This document shows, piece after piece, positions 8,358 to 17,316 of a DNA stretch of 64,000 nucleotides. The position numbers were made by a program, and so were the translations under genes. The stretch covers positions 434,001 to 498,000 of the forward strand of contig NZ_VOIW01000002.1 in NCBI RefSeq assembly GCF_009659625.1, read 5' to 3'. The notes under the pieces were generated by a model that was not told the DNA's origin, did no database searches, and saw only the letters and a program-made list of their open reading frames with translations. This DNA is from Pseudomonas haemolytica. Its GTDB lineage: Bacteria > Pseudomonadota > Gammaproteobacteria > Pseudomonadales > Pseudomonadaceae. Each line of letters begins with the position of its first letter. Within the stretch, counting starts at the first letter, position 1.

Positions 8358-8395
8358 AAACGCCTGGTCAGCCTCGTGCTGGTCGGGCGTTTTTT
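8358..8395 (+). terminator. Intrinsic terminator after DUF932 gene
   Basis: AAACGCC pairs with GGCGTTT, with an inner CAGC/GCTG stem, followed by a run of five T. It ends about 20 bp before the next start codon, so it could also act as an attenuator for that gene. Confidence 0.65.
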
Positions 8396-8413
8396 ATGCC
8401 TCAGGAAATGATC

Positions 8414-9418
8414 ATGAGCACTCAATCGCTGCAACAACCCAGCAGCAAACCCCGTCCTGCCTTACGCCTGGTGGGGACTAAACAACTGCCGCGTGAGGAC
8501 TGGCTGGCCGTGCGCAAGCAAGGCATCGGCAGTTCGGATGCTGCCGCTGCCGTCGGGCTTAACCCGTACAAATCCCAGCTGGAGCTGTGGCTGGAGAAAA
8601 CTGGACGTGATACCTCATTGCCCAAGCTCGATCCGCAGGACGAGGAAAGTCCGGCTTACTGGGGCAACATCCTGGAGCCAATTGTCGCAACACACTACAC
8701 CCGACGCAGTGGACATCGGGTCCGCCGGGTCAATGCGGTGCTGCAGCATCCTGATCCAAAACTGGCCTGGATGCTGGCCAATATCGACCGTGAGGTGATC
8801 GGCGCGTCAGAAGTGCAGATCCTTGAATGCAAAACCGCCGGCATAAATGGCGCACGCCTCTGGAAAGAGGGCGTGCCGGAGTATGTGCAGTTACAAGTCA
8901 TGCACCAGCTCGCCGTCACCGGCAAGCAGGCCGCTGATGTGGCGGTACTGCTCGGTGGTCAGCACCTGGAAATCCATCGTATCGAACGCGACGATTCACT
9001 GATTGCTCGGCTGATCGACCTGGAGCGGCTGTTCTGGGATTACGTCGTCAGTGATACCCCGCCGCCAGCAGACGGCTCTGCCTCGGCGGAGCAAGCGTTG
9101 CGCTGTCTATATCCACAGGACAATGGGCAAAGCCTGGACTTTAGCCAGGATACGCTGCTCTGTACGACCTTTACCGAACTGCAGAACGTGCGCGAATCGA
9201 TTGCTCTGCAGGAGAAGCAGGAAGCTCAGCTCAAGCAAACGTTGCAACAGGCCATGGGCGATGCCAGTCGGGCGACCTTCGCAACCGGCTGCGTCACTTG
9301 GAAGAAAGCCAAAGACAGCGTGGCCCTGGACATCCCCCGCCTGCTGAAAGAAAAGCCCCATCTGCAAGTGCGCTACTCGACCACCAAAACCGGCAGTCGG
9401 CGTTTTCTACTGGCCTGA
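8414..9418 (+). CDS. YqaJ-type viral recombinase nuclease
   Basis: A 334-aa exonuclease-like protein of the YqaJ/lambda-Exo family (PD-(D/E)XK fold), which trims double-stranded DNA ends for phage-type recombination. Motifs seen: RKQGIGSSDAAAAVGLNPYK near residue 30, an AYWGNILEP block (~78, with the conserved Glu), IDREV and LECKTAG (~135, the E-x-K active site), and EYVQLQVMHQLAV (~155). The C-terminal ~100 residues form a helical extension. The start at 8414 is preferred because AGGAAA lies 6 bases before it; an upstream ATG at 8396 overlaps the terminator T-run. It probably acts with the downstream RDF-like and RadC proteins. Confidence 0.88.
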   Translation: MSTQSLQQPSSKPRPALRLVGTKQLPREDWLAVRKQGIGSSDAAAAVGLNPYKSQLELWLEKTGRDTSLPKLDPQDEESPAYWGNILEPIVATHYTRRSGHRVRRVNAVLQHPDPKLAWMLANIDREVIGASEVQILECKTAGINGARLWKEGVPEYVQLQVMHQLAVTGKQAADVAVLLGGQHLEIHRIERDDSLIARLIDLERLFWDYVVSDTPPPADGSASAEQALRCLYPQDNGQSLDFSQDTLLCTTFTELQNVRESIALQEKQEAQLKQTLQQAMGDASRATFATGCVTWKKAKDSVALDIPRLLKEKPHLQVRYSTTKTGSRRFLLA

Positions 9419-9460
9419 ACGTTTGTTCGCTCCTCCCTTATTCCCATGCCCTTTCTCTCC

Positions 9461-9501
9461 AAAGCCACCCTGGCCGTTTGCGCGGTCTCGGTGGCGTTTT
9501 T
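9461..9501 (+). terminator. Intrinsic terminator after yqaJ
   Basis: GCCACC pairs with GGTGGC around an inner GC-rich stem-loop, followed by GTTTTTA. It sits only about 25 bp before the next start codon, the same arrangement as at 8358-8395. Confidence 0.6.
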
Positions 9502-9524
9502 ATTTCAGATACAGGAGAACCCTC

Positions 9525-10451
9525 ATGCTCAAAGGTTTAGCCATCACCCCTCCGGTACTCGGGCGTATTTCCATCGGCAAGGTCGTCGAAAAGAACGGCA
9601 AGCGTCTGCCGGAGAAAGACGACCAGTTCACCCTAACCTCTCAGGTACAGAACCGCGACGGCTGGTTATTGCATCCCCTTAACGAAGAACTGCGCAATGG
9701 CCAGGACGGCAAGCTGCGCAGCATTCCCATTCGGTTGCTGTTCAACGAGCCAGACCTCAACTTTCGGGCTGACTACAGCCTGTTCGACCGTACTACAGGA
9801 CGACCACTGTGCGTCGGCAATGGAGAGATCTGCAAGCGTTTGACCAAGGACGGCATCCAGTCGTTGCCCTGCCCGTCACCGGATGGCTGTTCACTGGCTC
9901 AAGGCAATGCCTGCAAGCCTTACGGCCGGCTGAACGTGGTGATTGGCGATGACGATCCTCTGGGCAGTTTTGTCTTTCGCACCACGGGCTACAACAGCAT
10001 CCGCACCCTGGCAGCGCGCCTGCATTATCTGCAAGCCATCTCCGGCAATCGCCTGGCCTGCCTGCCACTGGAGTTGCGTCTACGCGGTAAATCCACCCGT
10101 CAGAGCCATGGCACACCGATCTTCTATGTGGACATCACGGTGCGCAGCGGGCTGAGCCTAGAAGACGCCTTGCTGGAAGCCAAGCAACTGGAGGAAACCC
10201 GGCAAGCCGCAGGTTTTGATCAGACCGCCTTGGATCACGCGGCACAACAGGGCTTTAGCAACGGAGCCTTTGAAGACAGTGATGAGGACACCGGAGCCAT
10301 CGTCGAGGAGTTCTTCCCCGCAGCTGAAGATCAGACCAGCAAGGCAGAAGCCGCCCCCAAACCAGCGGCCTCTGCCAAAACCTCACTGGTACAAAAGCTG
10401 GAATCCAAATCCCTCCAAAGCGGCAGTGATCACTCTGCTCGCGCCCACTGA
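9525..10451 (+). CDS. RDF-like / hydrolase-or-metal-binding family protein
   Basis: A 308-aa protein of a family usually labelled hydrolase or metal-binding protein in Pseudomonas islands. The core is GKVVEKNGKRLPEKDDQFTL at the start, then IPIRLLFNEPDLNFRADYSLF (quoted in part: NFRADYSLFDRTTG), a cysteine cluster (LPCPSPDGC then ACKPYG, ~110-130) and GSFVFRTTGYNSIRTLAARL. This layout resembles Gp3-like recombination directionality factors of serine-integrase phages, where a zinc site lies in the same place; that link is my inference. The last 90 residues are acidic and low in complexity. The start at 9525 follows AGGAGAA; an ORF extension upstream overlaps the terminator. Confidence 0.65.
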   Translation: MLKGLAITPPVLGRISIGKVVEKNGKRLPEKDDQFTLTSQVQNRDGWLLHPLNEELRNGQDGKLRSIPIRLLFNEPDLNFRADYSLFDRTTGRPLCVGNGEICKRLTKDGIQSLPCPSPDGCSLAQGNACKPYGRLNVVIGDDDPLGSFVFRTTGYNSIRTLAARLHYLQAISGNRLACLPLELRLRGKSTRQSHGTPIFYVDITVRSGLSLEDALLEAKQLEETRQAAGFDQTALDHAAQQGFSNGAFEDSDEDTGAIVEEFFPAAEDQTSKAEAAPKPAASAKTSLVQKLESKSLQSGSDHSARAH

Positions 10452-10498
10452 TCACACGTCCAACCTGACCCAATGTCTTCCAATTCAAGAGAATCCCC

Positions 10499-10996
10499 AT
10501 GAAATATCACAAACTCAAAGCTGGTGAAACGACCGGTACCTACGTCATGGAATCACCAGTCACCGAGGCCGACATCCTGCAGATGGCGCAACAACTGGCA
10601 ATGAGTCGTCTGTCTAAAGGCCGGGCATTGACTGAGCCGAAGCAGGTCTTCAGCCACCTGCAAACACTGCTGCAGTACCACGAGTACGAAGTCTTTGCTT
10701 TGCTATTGCTCGACACCAAACATCGGGTTATAGGCTTCAGGGAGCTATTCCGAGGCACCCTGGATGGTGCCAGCGTGTACCCGCGAGAAGTGATCAAGAT
10801 CGCTCTAGAGCACAACGCTGCGGCCGTAATTATGGTTCACAACCATCCTTCTGGAGATCCCGAACCCAGCCAAGCAGATCGCACGCTGACCACAACCCTC
10901 AAGAACGCTCTGAACATGGTCGGCACCCGAATATTGGACCATGTCGTCGTGGGCCATGAAGGTTGCGTATCGTTGGCTGAACGGGGTTATCTCTAG
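10499..10996 (+). CDS. radC: RadC-family JAB/MPN+ metalloprotein
   Basis: A 165-aa mobile-element RadC homologue with the JAMM zinc-hydrolase motif: Glu in FRELFRGTLDG (~80) and HNHPSGDPEPSQAD (~117). The helix-hairpin-helix domain of chromosomal RadC is absent, as in the short island forms such as YfjY and YeeS. Despite the name, a DNA repair role for RadC is not established; these short forms are found beside DNA recombination genes in islands. AGAGAATCCCC precedes the start. It is the last gene of the cargo block and is closed by a strong hairpin before the BREX locus. Confidence 0.9.
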   Translation: MKYHKLKAGETTGTYVMESPVTEADILQMAQQLAMSRLSKGRALTEPKQVFSHLQTLLQYHEYEVFALLLLDTKHRVIGFRELFRGTLDGASVYPREVIKIALEHNAAAVIMVHNHPSGDPEPSQADRTLTTTLKNALNMVGTRILDHVVVGHEGCVSLAERGYL

Positions 10997-11010
10997 CCGA
11001 TTCCGCATAG

Positions 11011-11043
11011 AAGGTTGTCCCTGGCATCACCAGGGGCAACCTT
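11011..11043 (+). terminator. Long hairpin after radC
   Basis: A 14-bp stem with a single G-T pair (AAGGTTGTCCCTGG with CCAGGGGCAACCTT) and loop CATCA. A T-rich stretch follows about 13 bases later. It insulates the cargo block from the BREX operon. Confidence 0.7.
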
Positions 11044-11465
11044 CAGGACGGGAAACCTTTTATTTTTTGCCCTGGAGAGACTACGCAGCCAGCCGAGAAT
11101 GCCGGATCGGCAGCTGTTATCGGGACTATCGACAGGTTTCATCACCTGACCGATGTTCCTGGTCGGCGGTTGATGGTACGCCCTTTAGCAGTCAACTGGA
11201 GTCGATTGGCCTTGCGCAACGCCCCTCCGGAACTCGCTACGAAAGATGTCCCCGCAAGCGCGGCAGCCAGTAAAGAAAGGGGGCTGCAGGCCTTAAGAAT
11301 TGCGCTCGTTAAAAATAGATCGACGCTATTTTCACGCATCGGACGCCGACGCTATCAGCAATCCACGCGAAATCACTCAGAACGCAAAAAACTTTACAGT
11401 AAATAAATTTACACTGGCGCCTCGTATCAGGCATCATCTGGACCAGCTCACATTCAGGAATGCCA
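11044..11465 (+). promoter_or_regulatory. BREX upstream region with BrxR-operator candidate
   Basis: About 420 bp without a supported gene precedes brxR. Near its right end lies TTTACAGTAAA (11393-11403), a palindrome TTTAC-A-GTAAA, and a further TTTACA at 11408-11413 in a sharply AT-rich patch. BrxR proteins are WYL-domain regulators that bind repeats upstream of their BREX operon, so this is the natural operator candidate. The brxR ribosome binding site (AGGA, 7 bases before ATG 11466) is clear. A precise -35/-10 pair cannot be assigned by eye. Confidence 0.45.
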
Positions 11466-12335
11466 ATGCCGCTCCCCAAACACGAAGCCCTCCTCAGGCT
11501 ACGCGCGATAGAGCTAATCAGCTATTGGGAGGGTCGCCTGGTCACCACTCAGTTGATGACATGGTTTGGCATCAGCCGCCAGCAAGCTTCTTCCGACATC
11601 AATCGCTATAACAGCGAATTCAATCCAGGCTCGCTAATTCACAGCCCTGCAGTTAAAGGCTATGTCCCGACGGCTGGCTTTCAGCCCGTACTGAGCGCTG
11701 GGCGCATCAATGAGTACATGACACTCATCGGCGAGCAATCTGATCAGCCCGTGTCTGAAGTTTTGGAAGCTCACCCCAGCGTCACTACTGTCCAACTTCC
11801 AGATCGTGCAGCCCGCCCTGAAGTGGTTCGCGAGTTAATCAGAGCCTGCCGCAATGCCGGCAGCCTGAAAGTGCTCTACGCCTCCATGTCCAACCCGCAA
11901 ATTCATGAACGTGTGATTTCACCTCACACACTCGTTTATACGGGCTTCCGCTGGCACGTTCGCGCTTGGTGCCATAAGCGCCTGGCCTTCCGCGACTTTT
12001 TACTCTCACGTATCTACCGAACGCCAAAATCGTGCGTCGCTCATGCCCCCTTACCGTGTACAGACAGTGGCTGGCACGACCAAGTCAACCTGACACTGAT
12101 CCCTAATGAACTACTTAGCGATGCCCAAAAGTCTTTGGTTGAACGCGATTTTGGTATGCCAGAAGGCCGTCTGCAACTGACCGTTCGCACAGCACTTGCC
12201 CACTACACCCTTCAACGTTATCAGGCTGCCATCACCTCGGAAGAAGCTGAGCGAGTACACGAGCATCCATTGCAATTGCTTCCAGCTGATCGCGCCAAGC
12301 TAACTCCCTTCCGCTTTAGCAGTGATGGGGAATAG
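11466..12335 (+). CDS. brxR: BrxR, WYL-domain regulator of BREX
   Basis: A 289-aa transcription factor of the BrxR group. It has an N-terminal winged helix-turn-helix (WEGRLVTTQLMTWFGISRQQ, residues ~15-40), a central WYL domain (~120-200; SNPQIHERVISPHTLVYTGF and RWHVRAWCHKRLAFRDFLLS) and a C-terminal dimerisation part. Related proteins repress BREX operons and are thought to sense a nucleic-acid-type ligand through the WYL domain. I use the second ATG (11466) because AGGA lies 7 bases before it. It is directly followed by brxA with a 2-bp gap, so it is the first gene of the operon and probably autoregulates it. Confidence 0.9.
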   Translation: MPLPKHEALLRLRAIELISYWEGRLVTTQLMTWFGISRQQASSDINRYNSEFNPGSLIHSPAVKGYVPTAGFQPVLSAGRINEYMTLIGEQSDQPVSEVLEAHPSVTTVQLPDRAARPEVVRELIRACRNAGSLKVLYASMSNPQIHERVISPHTLVYTGFRWHVRAWCHKRLAFRDFLLSRIYRTPKSCVAHAPLPCTDSGWHDQVNLTLIPNELLSDAQKSLVERDFGMPEGRLQLTVRTALAHYTLQRYQAAITSEEAERVHEHPLQLLPADRAKLTPFRFSSDGE

Positions 12336-12337
12336 AC

Positions 12338-12949
12338 ATGCATAGCTTCCATTACGACTCTGACTTAATCGGCGGCTCGTTGCAGGTGCGTGAATCACGC
12401 ATCGTTGCAGACCTGCTGCTGAAGGACGCCAGCCCTGAGCAATGGCATGAGGCCATACAGCAACAGAACCGGCTGCAGAAACGCGCACCTGCCTCGGCCA
12501 AGCGTGTGGCTCACGCCATCCGCAAGCGACTGGAGCGACTGGATGCCCCTTTCTGGAAGGCGATTCGAGATGGAGATGATGAACTCGCCACCCAAGTGGT
12601 TTTCTGCTCGGCCTTGGAGCGCAACCTGCTCCTCGTCGAATTCATCGAGACCGTCCTCAAAGACGCTTTCGTCACCCGCGCCGGCGTGCTAGAGCCCTAC
12701 CACTGGAATGAGTTTCTGGATGAACGCAGCCATCGAGATTCGACCATCACCACCTGGACGGAGTCCAGCCGTAAGAAGATGGCGCAGGTCGTCTATCGCA
12801 TGCTGGCCGAGGTCGGCCTGTTGAAAAGCACCCGCAACATGAAACTACAAAAACTGATGATTCGGTCAGAGGTCCGCGTATTGCTGGATGACAGCTACCG
12901 CTATCGCATAAAAGCCTGTTTGGAAGTATCCAATGCCACCGGACAGTAG
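12338..12949 (+). CDS. brxA: BrxA (DUF1819)
   Basis: A 203-aa BrxA protein, an all-helical DNA-binding component of type I BREX that resembles the RNA-binding antitermination protein NusB. Family-typical blocks are SFHYDSDLIGGSLQVRESRI at the start, WKAIRDGDDELATQVVFCSA (~65) and WTESSRKKMAQVVYRMLAEV (~145). Length is normal for the family. The stop overlaps nothing and is 22 bp before brxB. As the first core gene after brxR it is translated from the same message. Confidence 0.93.
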   Translation: MHSFHYDSDLIGGSLQVRESRIVADLLLKDASPEQWHEAIQQQNRLQKRAPASAKRVAHAIRKRLERLDAPFWKAIRDGDDELATQVVFCSALERNLLLVEFIETVLKDAFVTRAGVLEPYHWNEFLDERSHRDSTITTWTESSRKKMAQVVYRMLAEVGLLKSTRNMKLQKLMIRSEVRVLLDDSYRYRIKACLEVSNATGQ

Positions 12950-12971
12950 GCGTGGAATAAGGAGTGTTCGC

Positions 12972-13547
12972 ATGAATCAGCAACTGCAGGATCGGCTAAA
13001 CCAGATCCCAGACAAGATCCTCACCGAAGAGTTCTTGAAGAGCCAAGGATTGGGCAATGAGCTCGGTTTCTGGATCTTCGACTATGCCCCCGAGGATGAG
13101 CTGCAGGTGCGCGAATACCTCAGTTTTCTGCAGGGCTTCCTTGCCAAGAAGCACAGTCAGCTCAAAGTGGCTCATATCAATCTGCTGCAGGCTATGCGCG
13201 AGTATCTGGATCAACGCAGCTTCACTGAAAAAGCCATTCAGATGCAGCAAACCAAAGGTGACCTCGCGTTGCTCAAGGCGCTATCCGGACCGTTGCATAT
13301 GGATAAATTCGCGCCCTTCCTAATGGAACACAGCGACGCCGATCAACACGACGTGGTGCTAATCAGTGGCGTTGGCTCAGTTTGGCCGGTTCTTCGCGCC
13401 CACAACCTTCTCAACAAGCTACACGCGCTGCTTGGCCACAAGCCTCTGGTTCTTTTTTACCCCGGTCATTACTCAGGGCAGTCACTCGCCTTGTTCGACC
13501 GCATTCCCAGCAACAACTACTACCGCGCCTTCAAGCTGGTTCCCTGA
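12972..13547 (+). CDS. brxB: BrxB (DUF1788)
   Basis: A 191-aa BrxB protein, a small essential component of type I BREX whose biochemical role is not known. Family features are GNELGFWIFDYAPEDELQVR (~30) and the C-terminal VLISGVGSVWPVLRAHNLLN with KPLVLFYPGHYSGQSLALF, ending shortly after as in other members. The start at 12972 is supported by AAGGAG about 8 bases upstream; a longer reading from 12933 would overlap brxA. It lies 18 bp before brxC. Confidence 0.93.
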   Translation: MNQQLQDRLNQIPDKILTEEFLKSQGLGNELGFWIFDYAPEDELQVREYLSFLQGFLAKKHSQLKVAHINLLQAMREYLDQRSFTEKAIQMQQTKGDLALLKALSGPLHMDKFAPFLMEHSDADQHDVVLISGVGSVWPVLRAHNLLNKLHALLGHKPLVLFYPGHYSGQSLALFDRIPSNNYYRAFKLVP

Positions 13548-13565
13548 TAAATAAGGACGATTGCC

Positions 13566-16500
13566 GTGAGCATTAAAGATATTTTCTTCAAGGAACTCGA
13601 TCGCCCGATCAACGGCGTGGTTAAGGCGGATCAGTCCGACGACGCAACCGTGCACCAAGAGCTGGATGAGTACGTTGTCACCAACGAGCTGGAAAAACAC
13701 TTCCGCAGCTTCTTCGAGTCCTACAGTACTGACTTGAACGATCCCTCCATCGCCAACCGCGTGGGCGTATGGATCAGCGGTTTCTTCGGCTCGGGTAAGT
13801 CGCACTTCCTCAAGACCTTGTCATACCTGCTGGCCAACATCGAAGCGCGCGACGACCAGGGCAATGCCCGCAAGGCTGTTTCGTTCTTTGATGCGAGTAA
13901 ACTGCGTGATGCCACCATCCGTGCCGACATCGACAAGGCCGTTGCCAACAGTGCCGATGTCATCTTGTTTAACATCGACAGCAAAGCCAGCTCCAACGAT
14001 GCCGGCAACCCGATCCTCAATGTCTTCCTACGGGTGTTCAACGAGCATCAAGGCTTCAGTGGCGACCATCCCCACATCGCCCACATGGAGCGTCACCTAG
14101 CCCAGCGCGGCGCCTATGAGCGATTCAAGCAAGCCTTTAATGAGTCCACTGGGATGGACTGGACTGAGGAACGTGATGGCTATCAGTTCTACCAGGATGA
14201 CATTGAGCAAGCGGTAGCCGCAGCCCTCGACCTATCTGCTGAGGCTGCGCACAAATGGTTCGAAGACTCCGAACAAACGTTCAGCGTCTCGGTCGAAAAC
14301 TTCTGCAACTGGGTGCGCGAATACCTCGACACCCAGCCAGCCAAACACCGCGTGCTGTTTCTGGTGGACGAAGTCGGTCAGTTCATCGGCAGCGACACCA
14401 AACTGATGCTGACCCTACAGACCATCACCGAAAACCTCGGCACCATCTGCAAAGGCCGCGCCTGGATCATCGTCACCTCTCAAGCCGATATGGATGCCGT
14501 ACTGGGCGAGCTGTCCGCCTCCAAGGCCAACGACTTCTCGAAAATTGCCGGGCGCTTCAAAACCCGACTTTCACTGTCCAGCTCCAACACTGACGAGGTC
14601 ATCCAGAAGCGTCTGCTGCGTAAAACACCGGAAGCTGAAGCCGAGCTGCGCGCCCTCTGGGAACAGAAAGGCGACATCCTGCGCAACCAGATCACCTTCG
14701 ACCGCTCCGGCCCGACCCTGAAGAACTTCGATGGTCCGGAAAGCTTCATCAGCAACTACCCCTTTGCGCCGTACCACTTCCAGCTGGTGCAAAAGGTTTT
14801 CGAGGAAATCCGTAAGGTCGGTGCCACCGGAGCGCACCTGGCCTACGGAGAGCGTTCCATGCTCGATGCCTTCCAGATGGCAGCTATGGCCATTGCGGAG
14901 AAACCGCTCGGCGCGCTGATTCCCATGTACAGCTTCTACCGCGCCGTCGAAGGCTTCCTCGATACAGCCGTCAAGCGCACCATCGACCAAGCGGGCGAAA
15001 GCAGCGTCCTCGACGCCTTCGACGTACAGATACTGCGCACCCTGTTCATGATCCGCTATGTCGACTTGATCAAGGGCACCCTCGACAACCTCGTCACCCT
15101 CTCCATTGAACAGGTCGACGAAGACAAACTAGCGCTACGTCGCCGCATCGAAGAAACCCTCCAGCGCCTTGAAAAGGAAAGCCTGATCACCCGCAACGGT
15201 GACGAATTTGTCTTCCTCACAAACGAGGAACGCGACATCACCCGCAAGATCAAGGCCACAGAGATCGCCGGTTCAGAAGAGAACAAGGCACTGTCGGACC
15301 TGATCTACAAAGACCTGCTCAAGGACAAGAACAAGTTCCGCTACAGCGTCAACAAGACCGACTACAGTATCGGTCGCTACCTCGACGGCCACAGCCTGGA
15401 AGGCCGTTACGAGCACGACCTCCGTACCGAAGTGATCTCGCCACTGGATCTCGACTACACCCTCTATGGCGAAGCCGGCTGCATCAATAAAAGCAACGAA
15501 GCTCCTGCCGGCATGGCACTGTTCAAATTACCCGATAGCAAGGATTTCTTCACCGAGCTGCGCACCTGGCTGAAGACCAACAAGTTCATCCGCCTCAACG
15601 ACGACGGCAGCCAGCCTGAGCTGAGCAAGATCCTCGCCGAACGAGGTCGCGAAAACCAAGAGCGTAAAAAGCGCCTGCGCTTGCTACTTGAAGAGCTGGC
15701 CGAGCGCGCAGAGGTCTATGCACAAGGGCAGCACCTGAAGCTCAAAAGCAACAATATTGTTAGCAAGTTCGACGAGGTGTGCCAGTACCTCCTTGAAAAC
15801 ACCTTCACCAAATTAGGCTACTTGCGAGTATTACAGCAGGAGCCCGAGCGTGAACTCCACGCCATTCTGCACACTAACGACATCGGCCAACTCGGCCTGA
15901 CCCTCGACGGTGATGAAGGCAATCCGCAGGCCATCAAGGAAGTTGAACAATTCATCTCACTGCGCGCCTCCGGCAACGAACGTTTGCTGGTCGCAGACAT
16001 CATCGAGCGTTTCAGTAAGCGCCCCTATGGCTGGCCGGACGGAGAGATCCTGCTGGTCCTCGGTCGCCTGGCCGCTTCCAGCCGTATTTCGTTCCACGCC
16101 GCGGGCCCCAGTATGCCGCTGCCGGACGCCTTCGAGTACCTCACCAACAGCCGTAAGCGCCGTGAAGTCTCGGTGCAAAAGAAGCGCCAGACCGACGAAG
16201 GACTGCTCAAGCAAGCACGTAATCTGACCCAGGAGCTGTTCAACGCCCTTGGCCCAGCAGGCGAGAAGGAGTTGTTTGAGTATTACTGCGTGCATTTCGG
16301 CAGCTGGCGCACCAACCTGGAAAAATACAAAGCAACGGTTAGCGCCGGGCGCTTCCCTGGCAAAGAGTCCATAGAACAGGCCTTGCTCGGCCTGCAGCGC
16401 CTGCTGAGCAACACTGATAGCGTCGACTTTTTCAAGGCCGTGGTCGACAACAAGGATGACTTGCTGGATCTGGAAGAGGACTACCGGGATCTACACGAGT

Positions 16501-17237
16501 TCTTCACCAACCAGTTGCATACCTGGCAGCAGCTGCAGCTGGCCTTGCGTCGTTTCGACAAGAACAAACCAGCGCTTGATAAAGACGAGAAAGCCCGCAA
16601 AGCGCTGGCCGAGCTGAAAGCCATTGAGCAGAACACCACGCCCTACGGTCAGCTGCACCAGGTCGCCACACTGGTTGAAACAGTAGAAACCATTAACGCC
16701 GCCATCTTGGCTGAAAAGCGTCAACATGCCCTGGCCCGTGTCGACGAGAAAATCGCCCAATTACAGTCCGAGATTGCCAAAAGCGGTATCGAAACCGCTG
16801 AGCTGAGTAACCGCTTACTGCGTCCCTTGCAACTGGTCAAGGCGGACCTAGAGACCGAAACCAGCATCGCCAACATCTACATGCTGCAAACCCAGAGCGC
16901 TGACGAACGCCTGAACGACGGCGTGTTCGATCTGGAGCGCGCCATTCAGGCCGAGGTTGAACGCTTGCAGAAGCTTCAGGAAGAGCAGGCCAAGGCCGCA
17001 CAGGCAGCCAACACAGCTAACGGCGTCAAGGAAGACCGAGCGCCTGCCCTGGTGCCAACCTCCAAACCTGTAGCGCCGCCCAAACCGGTGGTCGAGGTGG
17101 CAGCGACCAGTGTGTTCAACAAACTAGGGAACGGCTTGTATCTAGAAAGCCAGAGCGATATCGACCGCTTTATCGACGTCCTCAAGGTAGAGCTGGAAAG
17201 TGCGGTTAAGCAAAACAAACGCGTTCGTATTCGCTGA
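13566..17237 (+). CDS. brxC: BrxC, large P-loop ATPase
   Basis: A 1223-aa BrxC/PglY-type ATPase, required for BREX defence. The P-loop is GFFGSGKSHFLKTL (~72-85) and a Walker B segment VLFLVDEVGQFIG follows (~262). The C-terminal third is long and helical, with coiled-coil-like stretches (LQKLQEEQAKAAQAAN, ~1135) and a proline-rich linker before a short terminal domain. It is thought to work with PglX and PglZ in recognising or acting on unmodified phage DNA. The start is GTG. Length matches type I BrxC proteins, and no break is seen. Confidence 0.95.
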   Translation: MSIKDIFFKELDRPINGVVKADQSDDATVHQELDEYVVTNELEKHFRSFFESYSTDLNDPSIANRVGVWISGFFGSGKSHFLKTLSYLLANIEARDDQGNARKAVSFFDASKLRDATIRADIDKAVANSADVILFNIDSKASSNDAGNPILNVFLRVFNEHQGFSGDHPHIAHMERHLAQRGAYERFKQAFNESTGMDWTEERDGYQFYQDDIEQAVAAALDLSAEAAHKWFEDSEQTFSVSVENFCNWVREYLDTQPAKHRVLFLVDEVGQFIGSDTKLMLTLQTITENLGTICKGRAWIIVTSQADMDAVLGELSASKANDFSKIAGRFKTRLSLSSSNTDEVIQKRLLRKTPEAEAELRALWEQKGDILRNQITFDRSGPTLKNFDGPESFISNYPFAPYHFQLVQKVFEEIRKVGATGAHLAYGERSMLDAFQMAAMAIAEKPLGALIPMYSFYRAVEGFLDTAVKRTIDQAGESSVLDAFDVQILRTLFMIRYVDLIKGTLDNLVTLSIEQVDEDKLALRRRIEETLQRLEKESLITRNGDEFVFLTNEERDITRKIKATEIAGSEENKALSDLIYKDLLKDKNKFRYSVNKTDYSIGRYLDGHSLEGRYEHDLRTEVISPLDLDYTLYGEAGCINKSNEAPAGMALFKLPDSKDFFTELRTWLKTNKFIRLNDDGSQPELSKILAERGRENQERKKRLRLLLEELAERAEVYAQGQHLKLKSNNIVSKFDEVCQYLLENTFTKLGYLRVLQQEPERELHAILHTNDIGQLGLTLDGDEGNPQAIKEVEQFISLRASGNERLLVADIIERFSKRPYGWPDGEILLVLGRLAASSRISFHAAGPSMPLPDAFEYLTNSRKRREVSVQKKRQTDEGLLKQARNLTQELFNALGPAGEKELFEYYCVHFGSWRTNLEKYKATVSAGRFPGKESIEQALLGLQRLLSNTDSVDFFKAVVDNKDDLLDLEEDYRDLHEFFTNQLHTWQQLQLALRRFDKNKPALDKDEKARKALAELKAIEQNTTPYGQLHQVATLVETVETINAAILAEKRQHALARVDEKIAQLQSEIAKSGIETAELSNRLLRPLQLVKADLETETSIANIYMLQTQSADERLNDGVFDLERAIQAEVERLQKLQEEQAKAAQAANTANGVKEDRAPALVPTSKPVAPPKPVVEVAATSVFNKLGNGLYLESQSDIDRFIDVLKVELESAVKQNKRVRIR

Positions 17238-17316
17238 CCCAGCGCAACCAGTAGGAAATGAGACCACCTCCAGGCCGCAGTAAAGCGTCAGCTCAAGAAG
17301 ATTAGGGAAAGCCCAT

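Noticed and set aside
13566..17237. Break or frameshift in brxC
   Set aside because: The frame is continuous over 1223 codons and both Walker motifs are present.
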